This document shows positions 8,524 through 16,652 of a DNA stretch of 64,000 bases, piece by piece. The notes below the pieces were generated by a model. It was not told the DNA's origin, made no database searches, and was given only the letters and a program-made list of their open reading frames with translations. The translations under genes were made by a program, and so were the position numbers. The DNA comes from Allomuricauda sp. (GTDB lineage Bacteria > Bacteroidota > Bacteroidia > Flavobacteriales > Flavobacteriaceae). Within the stretch, counting starts at the first letter, position 1. The number at the start of each line of letters is the position of its first letter. The DNA lies in the NCBI RefSeq assembly GCF_013911645.1, contig NZ_JACESV010000001.1, positions 744,001-808,000 of the forward strand, read 5' to 3'.

Positions 8524-9339
8524 TTATCCCTCTTTATGGATTTCCACTTGATGTGGGTATGGGATTTCAATACCAGCTTCATCCAAGGCCAATTTGCAAT
8601 TTTCGTGGGTCGCAAAATACACGTCCCAATAATCATCTGGCTCGCAAAAAGGCCTAACCGCAAAATTCACGGAGCTGTCCGCCAACTCCAACACATTTAC
8701 TGAGGGCGCTGGGTCTTTTAGCACCTTTGGATTGGATGTCAACACCTCCAACAATACTTCTTTGGTTTTTTTGATGTCCTCACCATAGCCCACTCCTATT
8801 ACGGTATCGACACGAATTTTACCCTCTGCGGTATAGTTGATGATGTTCCCGTTGGCCATGGCACCATTTGGGACAATGGCAAGCCTGTTTTGTGGGGTCA
8901 CCAGTTTTGTGGTAAAGATTTCGATTCCCTTTACTTTTCCCAAAACACCTTGTGCCTCGATCAAATCGCCAATTTTGTATGGTTTAAAAATCATGATGAG
9001 CACACCTCCCGCAAAATTGGAAAGCGACCCCTGCAAAGCCAACCCAACAGCAAGACCAGCGGCAGCAATTACAGCGGCAAAAGTTGTAACATCAACTCCT
9101 AAGCGAGAGATTACGATAATAATCAAGAATACTTTTAGCGCCCATGAAAATAAGTTCAACAAGAATTTTTGGAGCGATTCATCGTACTTGCTCTTGGACA
9201 TTACTTTTCGGGTTCCACTAATGATTTTCTTAACCACCCACATACCAATAATGTAGATAACAAGTGCCGTAATCAGTTTTGGGCCAAATTCTTTGGCAAG
9301 TTCAATACCATAGTCAAACCATTCTTGTGCTTTTTCCAT
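8524..9339 (-). CDS. Small-conductance mechanosensitive channel, MscS family
   Basis: A 271-residue inner-membrane channel predicted to open under membrane tension and release solutes after hypo-osmotic shock. Three transmembrane helices are seen at about 20-39, 62-79 and 85-113. The third is the Gly/Ala-rich pore helix (GLAVGLALQGSLSNFAGGV) followed by the FKPYKIGD motif at 118-125 that starts the cytoplasmic beta domain. The C-terminal vestibule ends near IPYPHQVEIHKE, a typical MscS ending. Length matches E. coli MscS, without the N-terminal extensions of the larger relatives. It is transcribed alone. Confidence 0.93.
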   Translation of the reverse strand: MEKAQEWFDYGIELAKEFGPKLITALVIYIIGMWVVKKIISGTRKVMSKSKYDESLQKFLLNLFSWALKVFLIIIVISRLGVDVTTFAAVIAAAGLAVGLALQGSLSNFAGGVLIMIFKPYKIGDLIEAQGVLGKVKGIEIFTTKLVTPQNRLAIVPNGAMANGNIINYTAEGKIRVDTVIGVGYGEDIKKTKEVLLEVLTSNPKVLKDPAPSVNVLELADSSVNFAVRPFCEPDDYWDVYFATHENCKLALDEAGIEIPYPHQVEIHKEG

Positions 9340-9410
9340 TATGCTAGAGTTTTGTTAGTGTTCTTATTATGAGACACTAAGATACTAAACTAGGTCACGT
9401 TTTTGATCTT

Positions 9411-9442
9411 CCTAAAAAGAAAAAGGGTGACAAACGCCACCC
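9411..9442 (-). terminator. Intrinsic terminator of the sigma/DUF4252 operon
   Basis: Read on the minus strand, the stem GGGTG/CACCC (arms 9438-9442 and 9425-9429, loop of eight) is followed by a T-rich tract TTTTTCTTTTT. It starts 28 nt beyond the stop of the last operon gene. Confidence 0.8.
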
Positions 9443-9469
9443 CCCCTTAGAAATTTATGATGATTGGTC

Positions 9470-10009
9470 TTAGCCTTTTAGAAAATCTCCAATTTCACCA
9501 AGCCCTTCTCCTTTGTAATCGGATTTTTGTATGGCTTGCATTAATTGAATGATATGCGCGGGGTTCATATTCTTACCAAGTACCCTTACTAAGGCAAAGC
9601 CTTTATCTTCACTATCCCCATAAATAATTACTTCATCAATGGCGTCCTCATCTCCTAAATATTTGATGACTCCCTTGCCATATTTTGAATTGATTTTCAT
9701 GAGCTCCACAAACTGGTCGCCCTTTAAGATTTCGCGTACTTTTTTCTTTTCAACCTTATACTCCACTTCATTATCGGCATTCTTTTTAAAGGCCAATAAA
9801 TTGAATTTACGAAGTGATTCAATAGCTTCTTTTTGAGTTGGGTTCAACTCTTCCTCGTTCAGCTTTAAGATGCTTGCGGGAACATCTATGGACAAAAAGT
9901 TTGGGTTCTCCGAATTGTCCACATAATACTCTTGCAGGCTTTGCTGCGAAGCGCACGAAGCCAGAAGCACTGCTCCGGCCACCAACATGGTTTTAACAAT
10001 ATGTTTCAT
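9470..10009 (-). CDS. DUF4252 lipoprotein
   Basis: This 179-residue protein has a lipoprotein signal (LLASC, lipid Cys at about residue 19) and a body that matches the Bacteroidota DUF4252 family in length, predicted alpha/beta pattern and Asp/Glu-Lys-rich character. It is the last gene of an operon with an ECF sigma factor, its probable anti-sigma factor and a second DUF4252 gene, so it is probably an envelope protein made under control of that sigma factor. The molecular role of DUF4252 is unknown. A strong terminator follows. Confidence 0.8.
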   Translation of the reverse strand: MKHIVKTMLVAGAVLLASCASQQSLQEYYVDNSENPNFLSIDVPASILKLNEEELNPTQKEAIESLRKFNLLAFKKNADNEVEYKVEKKKVREILKGDQFVELMKINSKYGKGVIKYLGDEDAIDEVIIYGDSEDKGFALVRVLGKNMNPAHIIQLMQAIQKSDYKGEGLGEIGDFLKG

Positions 10010-10121
10010 CTGTTCTTTTTTTGATTGATTTTATAAACTGATAATCAGTTGACAATAATTAGTTGGAACTTGTTGCGTTTTGTTACAGTATCCAACCGAT
10101 TATTGCCAACCGATGTCTTAA

Positions 10122-10661
10122 TTAATTCTTTTTACTTGCCTCGTTGAGTTCTTCCGGTAAGTTCATTTTTTTGGTCAATGAACCAATTTTGTTCAAATCA
10201 ATATCACCGGTAAGTGATAAAATTACAGTCTCGAACTTTCTGCCATCGGCCTCAACGTTATTCATACCTGTCACGAACATGAGCAGTTCGCTCACATGAT
10301 CCGCATCCTTGCCCTCTTTGATGTAGAACTTGACATTGGCATCTTTGTCCTTTACCCGCATCAACTCTTCCATTTTGGAGGATTTTAGGTAGCTGTCCAC
10401 GGACGACTTCATGTCCTCACCGATTTTCTTATCCTCGGTAGTGAAGACCTTTAAGCTTTGTAAGCTACTGGCAATATTCATAAAGTCCTGAGCTTCGGGG
10501 TCATCTACCTCTACATCAATCTTTGCCAATAGGTTGAACATGCTTTTGTTCACCACTACGGATGTTACATCGTCCAAATCTTCAAATTTGTCAAAAAGGG
10601 ATTGTGAAAATCCGGCCAAAGGCAATACTGCCATTACTGTTATTAAAATATACTTTCTCAT
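10122..10661 (-). CDS. DUF4252 exported protein
   Basis: A 179-residue paralogue of the neighbouring DUF4252 lipoprotein. It has a standard signal peptide (residues 1-19, cleavage likely after GFS before Gln) rather than a lipobox. Shared features include the helix with KFEDLDDVTSVVVNKSMFNLL, the central KxFTTED strand region and a C-terminal GDIDLNKIGSL segment. It lies 11 nt downstream of the anti-sigma gene and is clearly in that operon. A periplasmic location is inferred; function is unknown. Confidence 0.82.
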   Translation of the reverse strand: MRKYILITVMAVLPLAGFSQSLFDKFEDLDDVTSVVVNKSMFNLLAKIDVEVDDPEAQDFMNIASSLQSLKVFTTEDKKIGEDMKSSVDSYLKSSKMEELMRVKDKDANVKFYIKEGKDADHVSELLMFVTGMNNVEADGRKFETVILSLTGDIDLNKIGSLTKKMNLPEELNEASKKN

Positions 10662-10672
10662 CTTTTCGTTTT

Positions 10673-11107
10673 TTAATTGTTGTTGTAAATCTTCTCTTTT
10701 GCTTCTTCGAACTCTTTTAGATAGGCCACCTTTTCTGTTCCTCGGCCAAAATTTTCTGCTAAGAGCTCAAAAGCTTTTTTGGTTTCCTCGTAGGCGAACT
10801 CCGCCTTTTCTTGTTCCAAACGCTTAGTTTCTTGGTACTGATTACCAAAATAAATGCCAAAGGCAAGAACTACTGCCGCTGCAACGGATAGCCACTTGTA
10901 ATAGTTTACTCTAGGTTTTAATGGTACCTGCTTGGTGTACTTTTCTTCCTTGGCCTTGGAAAAGTAGTTGAACATGGGTTTGTACTGTTCCAAATGAGGT
11001 GCTACCTCTTCTTGTGAAAAATACTCCCTGAGTGCTCTTTCTTCGTCCACTGTGGCAGTGGCCTCGAAATACTTCTCCAATATTTTTTCTATGTTACCCA
11101 ATTCCAT
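10673..11107 (-). CDS. Probable membrane-bound anti-sigma factor
   Basis: The 144-residue protein has a cytoplasmic N-terminal part (1-70) with a short acidic helix typical of proteins that bind ECF sigma factors, one transmembrane helix at about 71-88, and a charged helical periplasmic tail of some 55 residues. It overlaps the sigma gene by 14 nt, which implies coupled translation and roughly equal amounts. No zinc-binding HxxxCxxC is present, so it is not a classic ZAS-domain anti-sigma factor. The role is inferred from gene order and topology. Confidence 0.7.
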   Translation of the reverse strand: MELGNIEKILEKYFEATATVDEERALREYFSQEEVAPHLEQYKPMFNYFSKAKEEKYTKQVPLKPRVNYYKWLSVAAAVVLAFGIYFGNQYQETKRLEQEKAEFAYEETKKAFELLAENFGRGTEKVAYLKEFEEAKEKIYNNN

Positions 11108-11603
11108 AGTTATGTTTTTTTATTAATTCTTCCCTTACTGTTTTTCTCGCCCTCGACAGTGCTACGCGCACTGCTGTGGGTTTCATGTCCAAGAGTTCGC
11201 ATATCTCGTCGAACTCGTATTGCTCCACATCCCGTAGCTGCAATATCATTTTTTGTTGTTCTGGCAGGTCTTCCATAATCCGTTCCATCCAACTTACGCT
11301 GTCCTCGGCCTCCATTTGTTTTTGTAAGGAGGTGTTTTCATCACTATAGTTGCTATGAACCAATTTTAGGTTTCCTGCTTGCTTGGACTTTAACCGGTCC
11401 AAACAAAAGTTTTTGGTCATGGTCATGGCAAAGGCCTCAACATTTTTGTACTTCTCCATGGACTCATTCTTTGACCATAACTTCAACAAAATTTCTTGAG
11501 TGGCATCTTCCGCTTCTTCCCTAGAGACCAACAGGCGTTTTGCGAGCCTGTACAGTTTGTCTTGAAAAGGCAAAACCACATTTAAGAATTCTGTTTGTTT
11601 CAT
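11094..11603 (-). CDS. RNA polymerase ECF-type sigma factor
   Basis: A 169-residue ECF sigma factor. Region 2 spans about 12-79 (LYRLAKRLL, AEDATQEILLKLW, NVEAFAMTMTKNFCLDRLK), and region 4 about 106-158 (LPEQQKMILQLRDVEQYEF, then the helix-turn-helix ICELLDMKPTAVRVALSRARK) that reads the -35 box. There is no extra C-terminal domain. It leads an operon with a membrane protein and two DUF4252 envelope proteins, a layout that suggests an envelope signal response. A candidate self-recognised promoter lies 51-76 nt upstream. Confidence 0.93.
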   Translation of the reverse strand: MKQTEFLNVVLPFQDKLYRLAKRLLVSREEAEDATQEILLKLWSKNESMEKYKNVEAFAMTMTKNFCLDRLKSKQAGNLKLVHSNYSDENTSLQKQMEAEDSVSWMERIMEDLPEQQKMILQLRDVEQYEFDEICELLDMKPTAVRVALSRARKTVREELIKKHNYGIG

Positions 11604-11653
11604 TTGGTTGTCTAAGTTGCTTTTGTGTCTTTCTTATCGACCTACACTATCAC

Positions 11654-11679
11654 GACGATACATATCGAAATTTGTTACA
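11654..11679 (-). promoter_or_regulatory. Candidate ECF-type promoter for the sigma operon
   Basis: On the minus strand TGTAAC (11674-11679) and CGTC (11654-11657) are separated by 16 nt, about 50 nt upstream of the sigma ATG. The layout matches the general ECF pattern of an AAC-type -35 and a CGTC -10. Autoregulation is inferred. Confidence 0.6.
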
Positions 11680-11772
11680 AAAAATTTGCAATCTCCTTAT
11701 ATAAAGGTATTTTGCAAGGCGAATTTGCATGATTGTTCATGTAATTTTACTCAATTCAACCTACACCCTTGA

Positions 11773-11780
11773 TAAATTTG
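11773..11780 (+). promoter_or_regulatory. -7 box for the S41 protease gene
   Basis: TAAATTTG matches the Bacteroidota -7 consensus TAnnTTTG and lies 37 nt before the ATG. No good TTG was seen at the -33 position. Confidence 0.55.
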
Positions 11781-11816
11781 GAATAAAGTTTGAGTAAATT
11801 CATTAAAAAATAAGTT

Positions 11817-13316
11817 ATGAAAAAGTATTTCTTCCTGTTTTTGGGATTGTCCGTTTTGTTTATGTCGTGTAGTGATGATGATGGAATCAAAAACGGACCT
11901 TCTCCCGATCCAGACCCAACTGCAGATGTGGCTGCCCAAGACTTTATGTGGAAGGCCATGAACCTTTGGTATTTTTGGCAAGCTGATGTTCCTGACCTTG
12001 CTGATGATAGGTTCTCCACCAACGCCGAATACACTGCTTTTTTGGAGAATAATTCTAATCCTGAAAATTTTTATTATAGCATTTGTAACAGACACGAAGA
12101 AATTTATGGTGAAGAAACTGCCATAGACCGATTTAGTTTTGCCAACGAAGATTATACCGAACTGGTAAGCAGTCTCTCGGGCATATCCCAAAGCAATGGT
12201 TTAGAGTTTGGATTGGGACTTATTGGCGATACCGATAACGTTTTTGGATTTGTACAATATATTTGGCCAGATTCGGATGCTTCTACTAAGGACATACAAA
12301 GAGGCGAATTTTTTACGAGAGTCGATGGAGTTCAACTAACCGTAAACAACTATATCAACCTACTTTTTGGTGATAATAGTACTTACACGCTCGGAATGGC
12401 AACTGTGGCCGATAACACAATTTCTGACAGTGACAAAGAAGTTTCGCTTACCAAAATAGAGAATCAGATTGAAAACCCCATTTTGGTTGCTAAAACATTA
12501 GATGTAAACGGTACTAAGGTCGCCTATTTAATGTACAACCGCTTTTTAAGCAGTTTTAACGAAGATTTAAATGATGCCTTTGCAAAATTTAAGGCCGATG
12601 GAGCCACCGAACTGGTTTTGGACATGCGTTATAACCCAGGTGGCTCAGTTAACACATCTCGCCTTTTGGCCAGTATGATCTATGGCACCAATACTAGTGA
12701 TGTGTACATAAAACAACGTTGGAACGCCAAGATACAAGCCGAGTTTTCCGATGAATTTCTGACTGACTACTTCGCAAATTCTACGGGAGCGAGTGCCATT
12801 AACTCTTTAAATTTGAGCAGAATATTTGTGATTGCCACAGGTGATTCTGCTTCGGCAAGTGAATTGGTGATGAACGGCCTGGACCCATATATCAATGTAA
12901 TCCATATTGGTGAAACAACACGTGGCAAGAATGAATTCTCCATTACTTTGGTTGATGATAGCGAAAACAATTTTATCTATAATAGCGATCGTGAAGGGAA
13001 TATAAACTCACAAAATTCTTGGGGATTACAACCTTTGGTCGGTAGAAATGAGAATGCGGATGGTTTTTATGATTACACTAGCGGCTTAAGCCCCGAGATT
13101 GAACTCAGTGAAGATTTAACCAACCTTGGGGTTTTGGGAGACGTAAACGAGCCACTTTTGGCCCGTGCACTCCAAGAAATTTCTGGTGCATCTGCCAAAA
13201 TCGACTTTACGGTGGAAATGCCCGCAGAATCTTTCACCTCATCAAGGTTACATACCCCATTAAAGGATAATATGTTTTTGGACAAACCTCTTCCCACAAA
13301 TTTGGAGTTGGAATAA
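11817..13316 (+). CDS. S41-family (C-terminal processing-like) peptidase lipoprotein
   Basis: The 499-residue protein has a lipoprotein signal with lipid Cys18, followed at once by SDDD, the acidic tag that in this phylum sends lipoproteins to the outside of the outer membrane. After a Pro-rich linker come an N-terminal helical domain, a PDZ-like part (about 120-210, with GEFFTRVDGVQLT) and the S41 catalytic domain. The serine is in GDSASASE (342-349, likely Ser346) and the general base is Lys371 in TRGK; the 25-residue spacing equals that of E. coli Tsp. The target is unknown, but a surface or periplasmic protease is a firm call. Confidence 0.9.
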   Translation: MKKYFFLFLGLSVLFMSCSDDDGIKNGPSPDPDPTADVAAQDFMWKAMNLWYFWQADVPDLADDRFSTNAEYTAFLENNSNPENFYYSICNRHEEIYGEETAIDRFSFANEDYTELVSSLSGISQSNGLEFGLGLIGDTDNVFGFVQYIWPDSDASTKDIQRGEFFTRVDGVQLTVNNYINLLFGDNSTYTLGMATVADNTISDSDKEVSLTKIENQIENPILVAKTLDVNGTKVAYLMYNRFLSSFNEDLNDAFAKFKADGATELVLDMRYNPGGSVNTSRLLASMIYGTNTSDVYIKQRWNAKIQAEFSDEFLTDYFANSTGASAINSLNLSRIFVIATGDSASASELVMNGLDPYINVIHIGETTRGKNEFSITLVDDSENNFIYNSDREGNINSQNSWGLQPLVGRNENADGFYDYTSGLSPEIELSEDLTNLGVLGDVNEPLLARALQEISGASAKIDFTVEMPAESFTSSRLHTPLKDNMFLDKPLPTNLELE

Positions 13317-13461
13317 AAAAACCTGTTTAAAAAACATCTAAACCGTTATTGAGCTTAACACGGAAACCCACAGCCCTGACCCTGAAATAAGTTGAGGGCA
13401 AGCAGTTTTTGGCATTACAAATAATTGATTGTAAACTGTTTATCGTTGATTACATATTAAC

Positions 13462-14304
13462 CTATGGAATCCACTTATCCTTGCCAAAATCGGGCTTGCG
13501 CTTTTCCAAAAACGCATTGCGGCCCTCCTTGGCCTCATCGGTCATGTAAGCCAAACGAGTGGCCTCTCCTGCAAACACTTGCTGTCCCACCATACCATCG
13601 TCGGTGAGGTTCATGGCAAATTTTAGCATTTTTATGGAGGTCGGTGACTTGGCCAAGACTTCCTGAGCCCATTGGTAAGCAGTGTCCTCCAATTCCTTAT
13701 GCGGAATTACAGCATTCACCATACCCATTTCGTAGGCTTCTTGAGCAGAATAGTTTCTTCCCAAAAAGAAAATTTCCCGCGCTTTTTTTTGCCCCACCAT
13801 TTTAGCAAGGTAGGCCGAACCATAGCCTCCATCAAAACTGGTAACATCAGCATCGGTTTGTTTAAAAATGGCATGCTCTTTACTGGCCAGTGTCATATCG
13901 CACACCACATGCAGGCTATGCCCCCCTCCAACGGCCCATCCGGGCACTACGGCAATTACCACTTTGGGCATAAAACGAATCAAACGTTGTACCTCTAGAA
14001 TATTTAAACGGTGATATCCATCGTCGCCAACATAGCCTTTATGACCGCGTGCTTTTTGATCCCCGCCACTGCAGAATGCCCATTTACCATCCTTGGATGA
14101 AGGTCCTTCACCAGAAAGTAGCACGACCCCAATAGATGTATCTTCCTGGGCATCGTAAAATGCCTTGTAAAGTTCGCTTGTGGTTTTTGGGCGGAACGCA
14201 TTGCGTATATCCGGACGGTTAAAGGCGATACGTGCCACGCCATTACATTTTTTATAGGTGATATCCTCGAATTCCATGGCGGTCTGCCAGTTGGGTGATT
14301 CCAT
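13462..14304 (-). CDS. menB: 1,4-dihydroxy-2-naphthoyl-CoA synthase
   Basis: MenB closes the second ring of menaquinone by Claisen-type condensation of o-succinylbenzoyl-CoA. This 280-residue crotonase-family protein has the MenB-specific features: FRPKTTSELYKAF, CSGGDQKARGHKGY, the oxyanion-hole GWAVGGGHSLHVVCDMTLAS, and TDADVTSFDGGYGSAYLA with the Asp and Tyr used in catalysis. The ATG at 14304 fits family starts better than the in-frame start seven codons upstream. It stands without other men genes nearby. It implies menaquinone-based respiration. Confidence 0.97.
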   Translation of the reverse strand: MESPNWQTAMEFEDITYKKCNGVARIAFNRPDIRNAFRPKTTSELYKAFYDAQEDTSIGVVLLSGEGPSSKDGKWAFCSGGDQKARGHKGYVGDDGYHRLNILEVQRLIRFMPKVVIAVVPGWAVGGGHSLHVVCDMTLASKEHAIFKQTDADVTSFDGGYGSAYLAKMVGQKKAREIFFLGRNYSAQEAYEMGMVNAVIPHKELEDTAYQWAQEVLAKSPTSIKMLKFAMNLTDDGMVGQQVFAGEATRLAYMTDEAKEGRNAFLEKRKPDFGKDKWIP

Positions 14305-14471
14305 AATAAACTTTTTATACCACAAATAACGGAAATTCTACGTTATTGTCATTGAGAAGTGCCTCCAGAGCTTGTTATAGGGCAAAACCTGATATAATCA
14401 AAAAATTGTTGCTTTCTGCACATCCTCTTTACTTAGGGGCAAACCACAACATAACAGTAATTTTACTTATG

Positions 14472-14479
14472 TAACTTTG
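14472..14479 (+). promoter_or_regulatory. -7 box for the Crp-like regulator
   Basis: TAACTTTG matches TAnnTTTG and lies 21 nt before the ATG at 14500, which leaves a very short leader. No clear TTG lies at -33. Confidence 0.55.
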
Positions 14480-14499
14480 CCTTTCCAAAGGCGTTGTTC

Positions 14500-15087
14500 A
14501 TGAAAAAAATAAGCCACAATTCATTTTTTGACCACCTTAACCAATATGTACCCGTTTCGGAAAAAGCGTTTGGCAAGATTTTGTCGTATTTTGATGAACG
14601 TTGTTTGGACAAAAAGGAAATACTGATGCATGCCGGGGGGCCGTGTACCCATATCCACCTTGTGCTCAACGGCTGTATGCACATGTACTTTATCAATGAA
14701 AAAGGTGTGGAACGTACCGTTCAGTTTGCGTTGGAAAATTGGTGGCTCTCAGACTTCTTGGCCTTTCAGAACAAAACCAACACCGATTTTAATATACAAG
14801 CGGTAGAGAATACCCGGATTCTATCCATCAGCCATGAGAAACAAGAACAATTGCTCCATGAATTTCCCATACTTGAACGTTATTTTAGAACAATCTACCA
14901 AATTGCATACGGGGCCTCTCTAAATAAGGTGAAGTATATGTTTGGATTATCAAAAGAGGAAATCTACCTCCACTTTACAGAGCATTTCCCGGAATTTGCA
15001 CAACGTGTGCCCCAATATTTAATTGCTTCTTTTTTGGGGTTGACTCCAGAATATGTAAGTGAAATACGGGCAAAAAAGCGTTCTTAA
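14500..15087 (+). CDS. Crp/Fnr-family transcriptional regulator
   Basis: The 195-residue protein has a cyclic-nucleotide-binding beta-roll (about 20-130; ILMHAGGPCTHIHLVLNG is its typical entry) and a short C-terminal helix-turn-helix (about 165-190; YLIASFLGLTPEYVSEIRAKK). The ligand site lacks the full Arg-Ser pair used by E. coli CRP to bind cAMP, and there is no FNR-type cysteine cluster, so its signal is unknown. It is followed 63 nt later by an AhpD-like gene in the same direction, a pairing often seen for this subfamily, and may control it. Confidence 0.88.
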   Translation: MKKISHNSFFDHLNQYVPVSEKAFGKILSYFDERCLDKKEILMHAGGPCTHIHLVLNGCMHMYFINEKGVERTVQFALENWWLSDFLAFQNKTNTDFNIQAVENTRILSISHEKQEQLLHEFPILERYFRTIYQIAYGASLNKVKYMFGLSKEEIYLHFTEHFPEFAQRVPQYLIASFLGLTPEYVSEIRAKKRS

Positions 15088-15150
15088 ACCCGTTTAAGTT
15101 TTCTGTTTGTTTCTCTGAATACCTTAGCATCAACATTATAAAAAACAATC

Positions 15151-15591
15151 ATGGAAACAAGAATTCAAATTGACGAGACGGAACCATTGGCCTTTAAAGC
15201 TATGCTTGGGCTTGAAAATTACATGCAACAAAGCCAGTTGGACAAAATTCACTACGAGTTGATAAAAATTAGGGCCTCACAGCTCAACGGCTGTGCGTTC
15301 TGTATAAATATGCACACCAAAGATGCCCTGACACTGGGCGAAAACCCAAAAAGATTACTTTTATTGGATGCTTGGTGGGACACGGACCTTTTCTCCGAGG
15401 AAGAAAGGGTGATCTTAAAAACTACGGAAGAAGTTACCATGGTACACAAAAATGGGCTAAGCCGAGAAACATACGAAAAAGCCGTAAAGCTATTCGATGA
15501 ACATTATTTTTCGCAGATTATTATGGCCATTGTTACCATAAACGCTTGGAACCGTATTGCAATAAGCACCCACAAACCTTTACAAGATTAA
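15151..15591 (+). CDS. Carboxymuconolactone decarboxylase/AhpD-like protein
   Basis: A 146-residue all-helical AhpD-like protein. The redox motif CAFCINMH (Cys48, Cys51, His55) matches the CxxC-xxx-H active site used by AhpD-type alkylhydroperoxidases to reduce peroxides or regenerate a peroxiredoxin; true carboxymuconolactone decarboxylases lack the two cysteines. The Glu/Lys-rich helix before it (YELIKIRASQLNG) supplies the conserved Glu. It lies downstream of the Crp-like regulator. An antioxidant role is inferred; the partner is unknown. Confidence 0.87.
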   Translation: METRIQIDETEPLAFKAMLGLENYMQQSQLDKIHYELIKIRASQLNGCAFCINMHTKDALTLGENPKRLLLLDAWWDTDLFSEEERVILKTTEEVTMVHKNGLSRETYEKAVKLFDEHYFSQIIMAIVTINAWNRIAISTHKPLQD

Positions 15592-15850
15592 AAAAGTCAT
15601 CAAACTACCTTCGCTAAAGGCTACTAAAGAGTCCTCCCCCAACCCCTCCAACGGAGAAGAGAATAGTTCCTCCCCTTTGGGGAGGTTAGGTGGGGACAAA
15701 ACGTGAAATAAAAACTACCTTTGAGGCAAGCCCGCGAGGCGTTCAAACGAACAAACCTTAGCACATTTGGATACAGAGCATCGGAAAATTAGCCCCATTT
15801 AATGGGATTAAATCCTATATTAGTGTTCCACAATACATCAAAACTTTGAT
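15592..15850. repeat. Intergenic repeats: GGGGAGG palindrome and GGCAAGCC element
   Basis: No gene is visible. A CCTCCCC-TTT-GGGGAGG hairpin lies at about 15669-15686, next to related C-rich and G-rich flanks (15637-15697). Just after it, 15711-15749 holds an AAAACTACC...GGCAAGCC element that recurs in inverted orientation at 41658-41694. Confidence 0.7.
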
Positions 15851-16435
15851 ATGAGGACCAGGCATACTTTTTTATTTGTTTTGCTGATACTTTCATGCTC
15901 ATGTAAAAACTTTAATGCAGAAAAAAATGATTCCGGACCCAAATCCCAAGATTTTAATACCGTTGCCATCAATAATGAATATCAAATAAACATTCCGCGT
16001 TTCATGAAGGGCTCCACTGGATTGAATGAAGAAGCTTCCCTTCAGTACCAAAGCCTACTCCAGGAGGCATATCTTCTGGTAATTGATGAGCCAAAATCAA
16101 GATTTGAAGAAGTATATAGGGATTTAGGGCAGTACGATGAGCAACTTTCCACAATACAGAATTATAGGGATGCCCGGTTAAAAATACTCTCTCGAACCAC
16201 TGAAATCAATAGTAGATCCAAACCCCGACCTTTCAAAATAAACGGTTTGAGTGCGGAATTTATAGAAATTGATGCCAATGTTAATGGTGTCTCCGATGAA
16301 ATCTCTTATTTTTTGACCTTTGTTGAAGGGAATGACAGGGTTTATATGATTATGGCCTGGACCCTGAAGGACAAAAAAATGGAACATAAAAAAACCTTTA
16401 AAACGATTGCCGAATCTTTTGAACTGATTGATTAG
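15851..16435 (+). CDS. Hypothetical lipoprotein
   Basis: This 194-residue protein has a lipoprotein signal peptide; Cys16 in ILSC is the likely lipid site, with Cys18 as an alternative. The mature part alternates strands and helices (NEYQINIPRFMKG, LQEAYLLVIDE, FKTIAESFELID) and resembles small periplasmic proteins that fit a PsbP/Mog1-like fold, but this is only a shape comparison. No catalytic motif is seen. It is a single-gene unit flanked by repeat-rich gaps. Confidence 0.7.
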   Translation: MRTRHTFLFVLLILSCSCKNFNAEKNDSGPKSQDFNTVAINNEYQINIPRFMKGSTGLNEEASLQYQSLLQEAYLLVIDEPKSRFEEVYRDLGQYDEQLSTIQNYRDARLKILSRTTEINSRSKPRPFKINGLSAEFIEIDANVNGVSDEISYFLTFVEGNDRVYMIMAWTLKDKKMEHKKTFKTIAESFELID

Positions 16436-16490
16436 GAAACCGTCTTAAAGGTTTATGTCCTATTACCCGTTGTGCATTATGATTGAAATT

Positions 16491-16598
16491 CGTCAGTTCG
16501 AGTGATTTTCTTTCGAAAAATCGTATCGAGAACCAGAATTTCAAGTCAAAACCCGATTCTCGATACAAAATTCCTTTGGAATTTCACTCGAATTGACG
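16491..16598. repeat. Long imperfect inverted repeat (two ~42-nt arms)
   Basis: The left arm (16491-16532, starting CGTCAGTTCGAGTGA) and right arm (16557-16598, ending TCACTCGAATTGACG) are reverse complements with a short variable middle and a 24-nt loop. Each arm has its own small hairpin, for example AAATTCC-TTT-GGAATTT in the right arm. It lies between the convergent lipoprotein gene and carB. Confidence 0.85.
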
Positions 16599-16652
16599 GC
16601 TTTTGTCATAAGAAACCTTCAAAATACACAACAAGTATACTATTGATATAAC

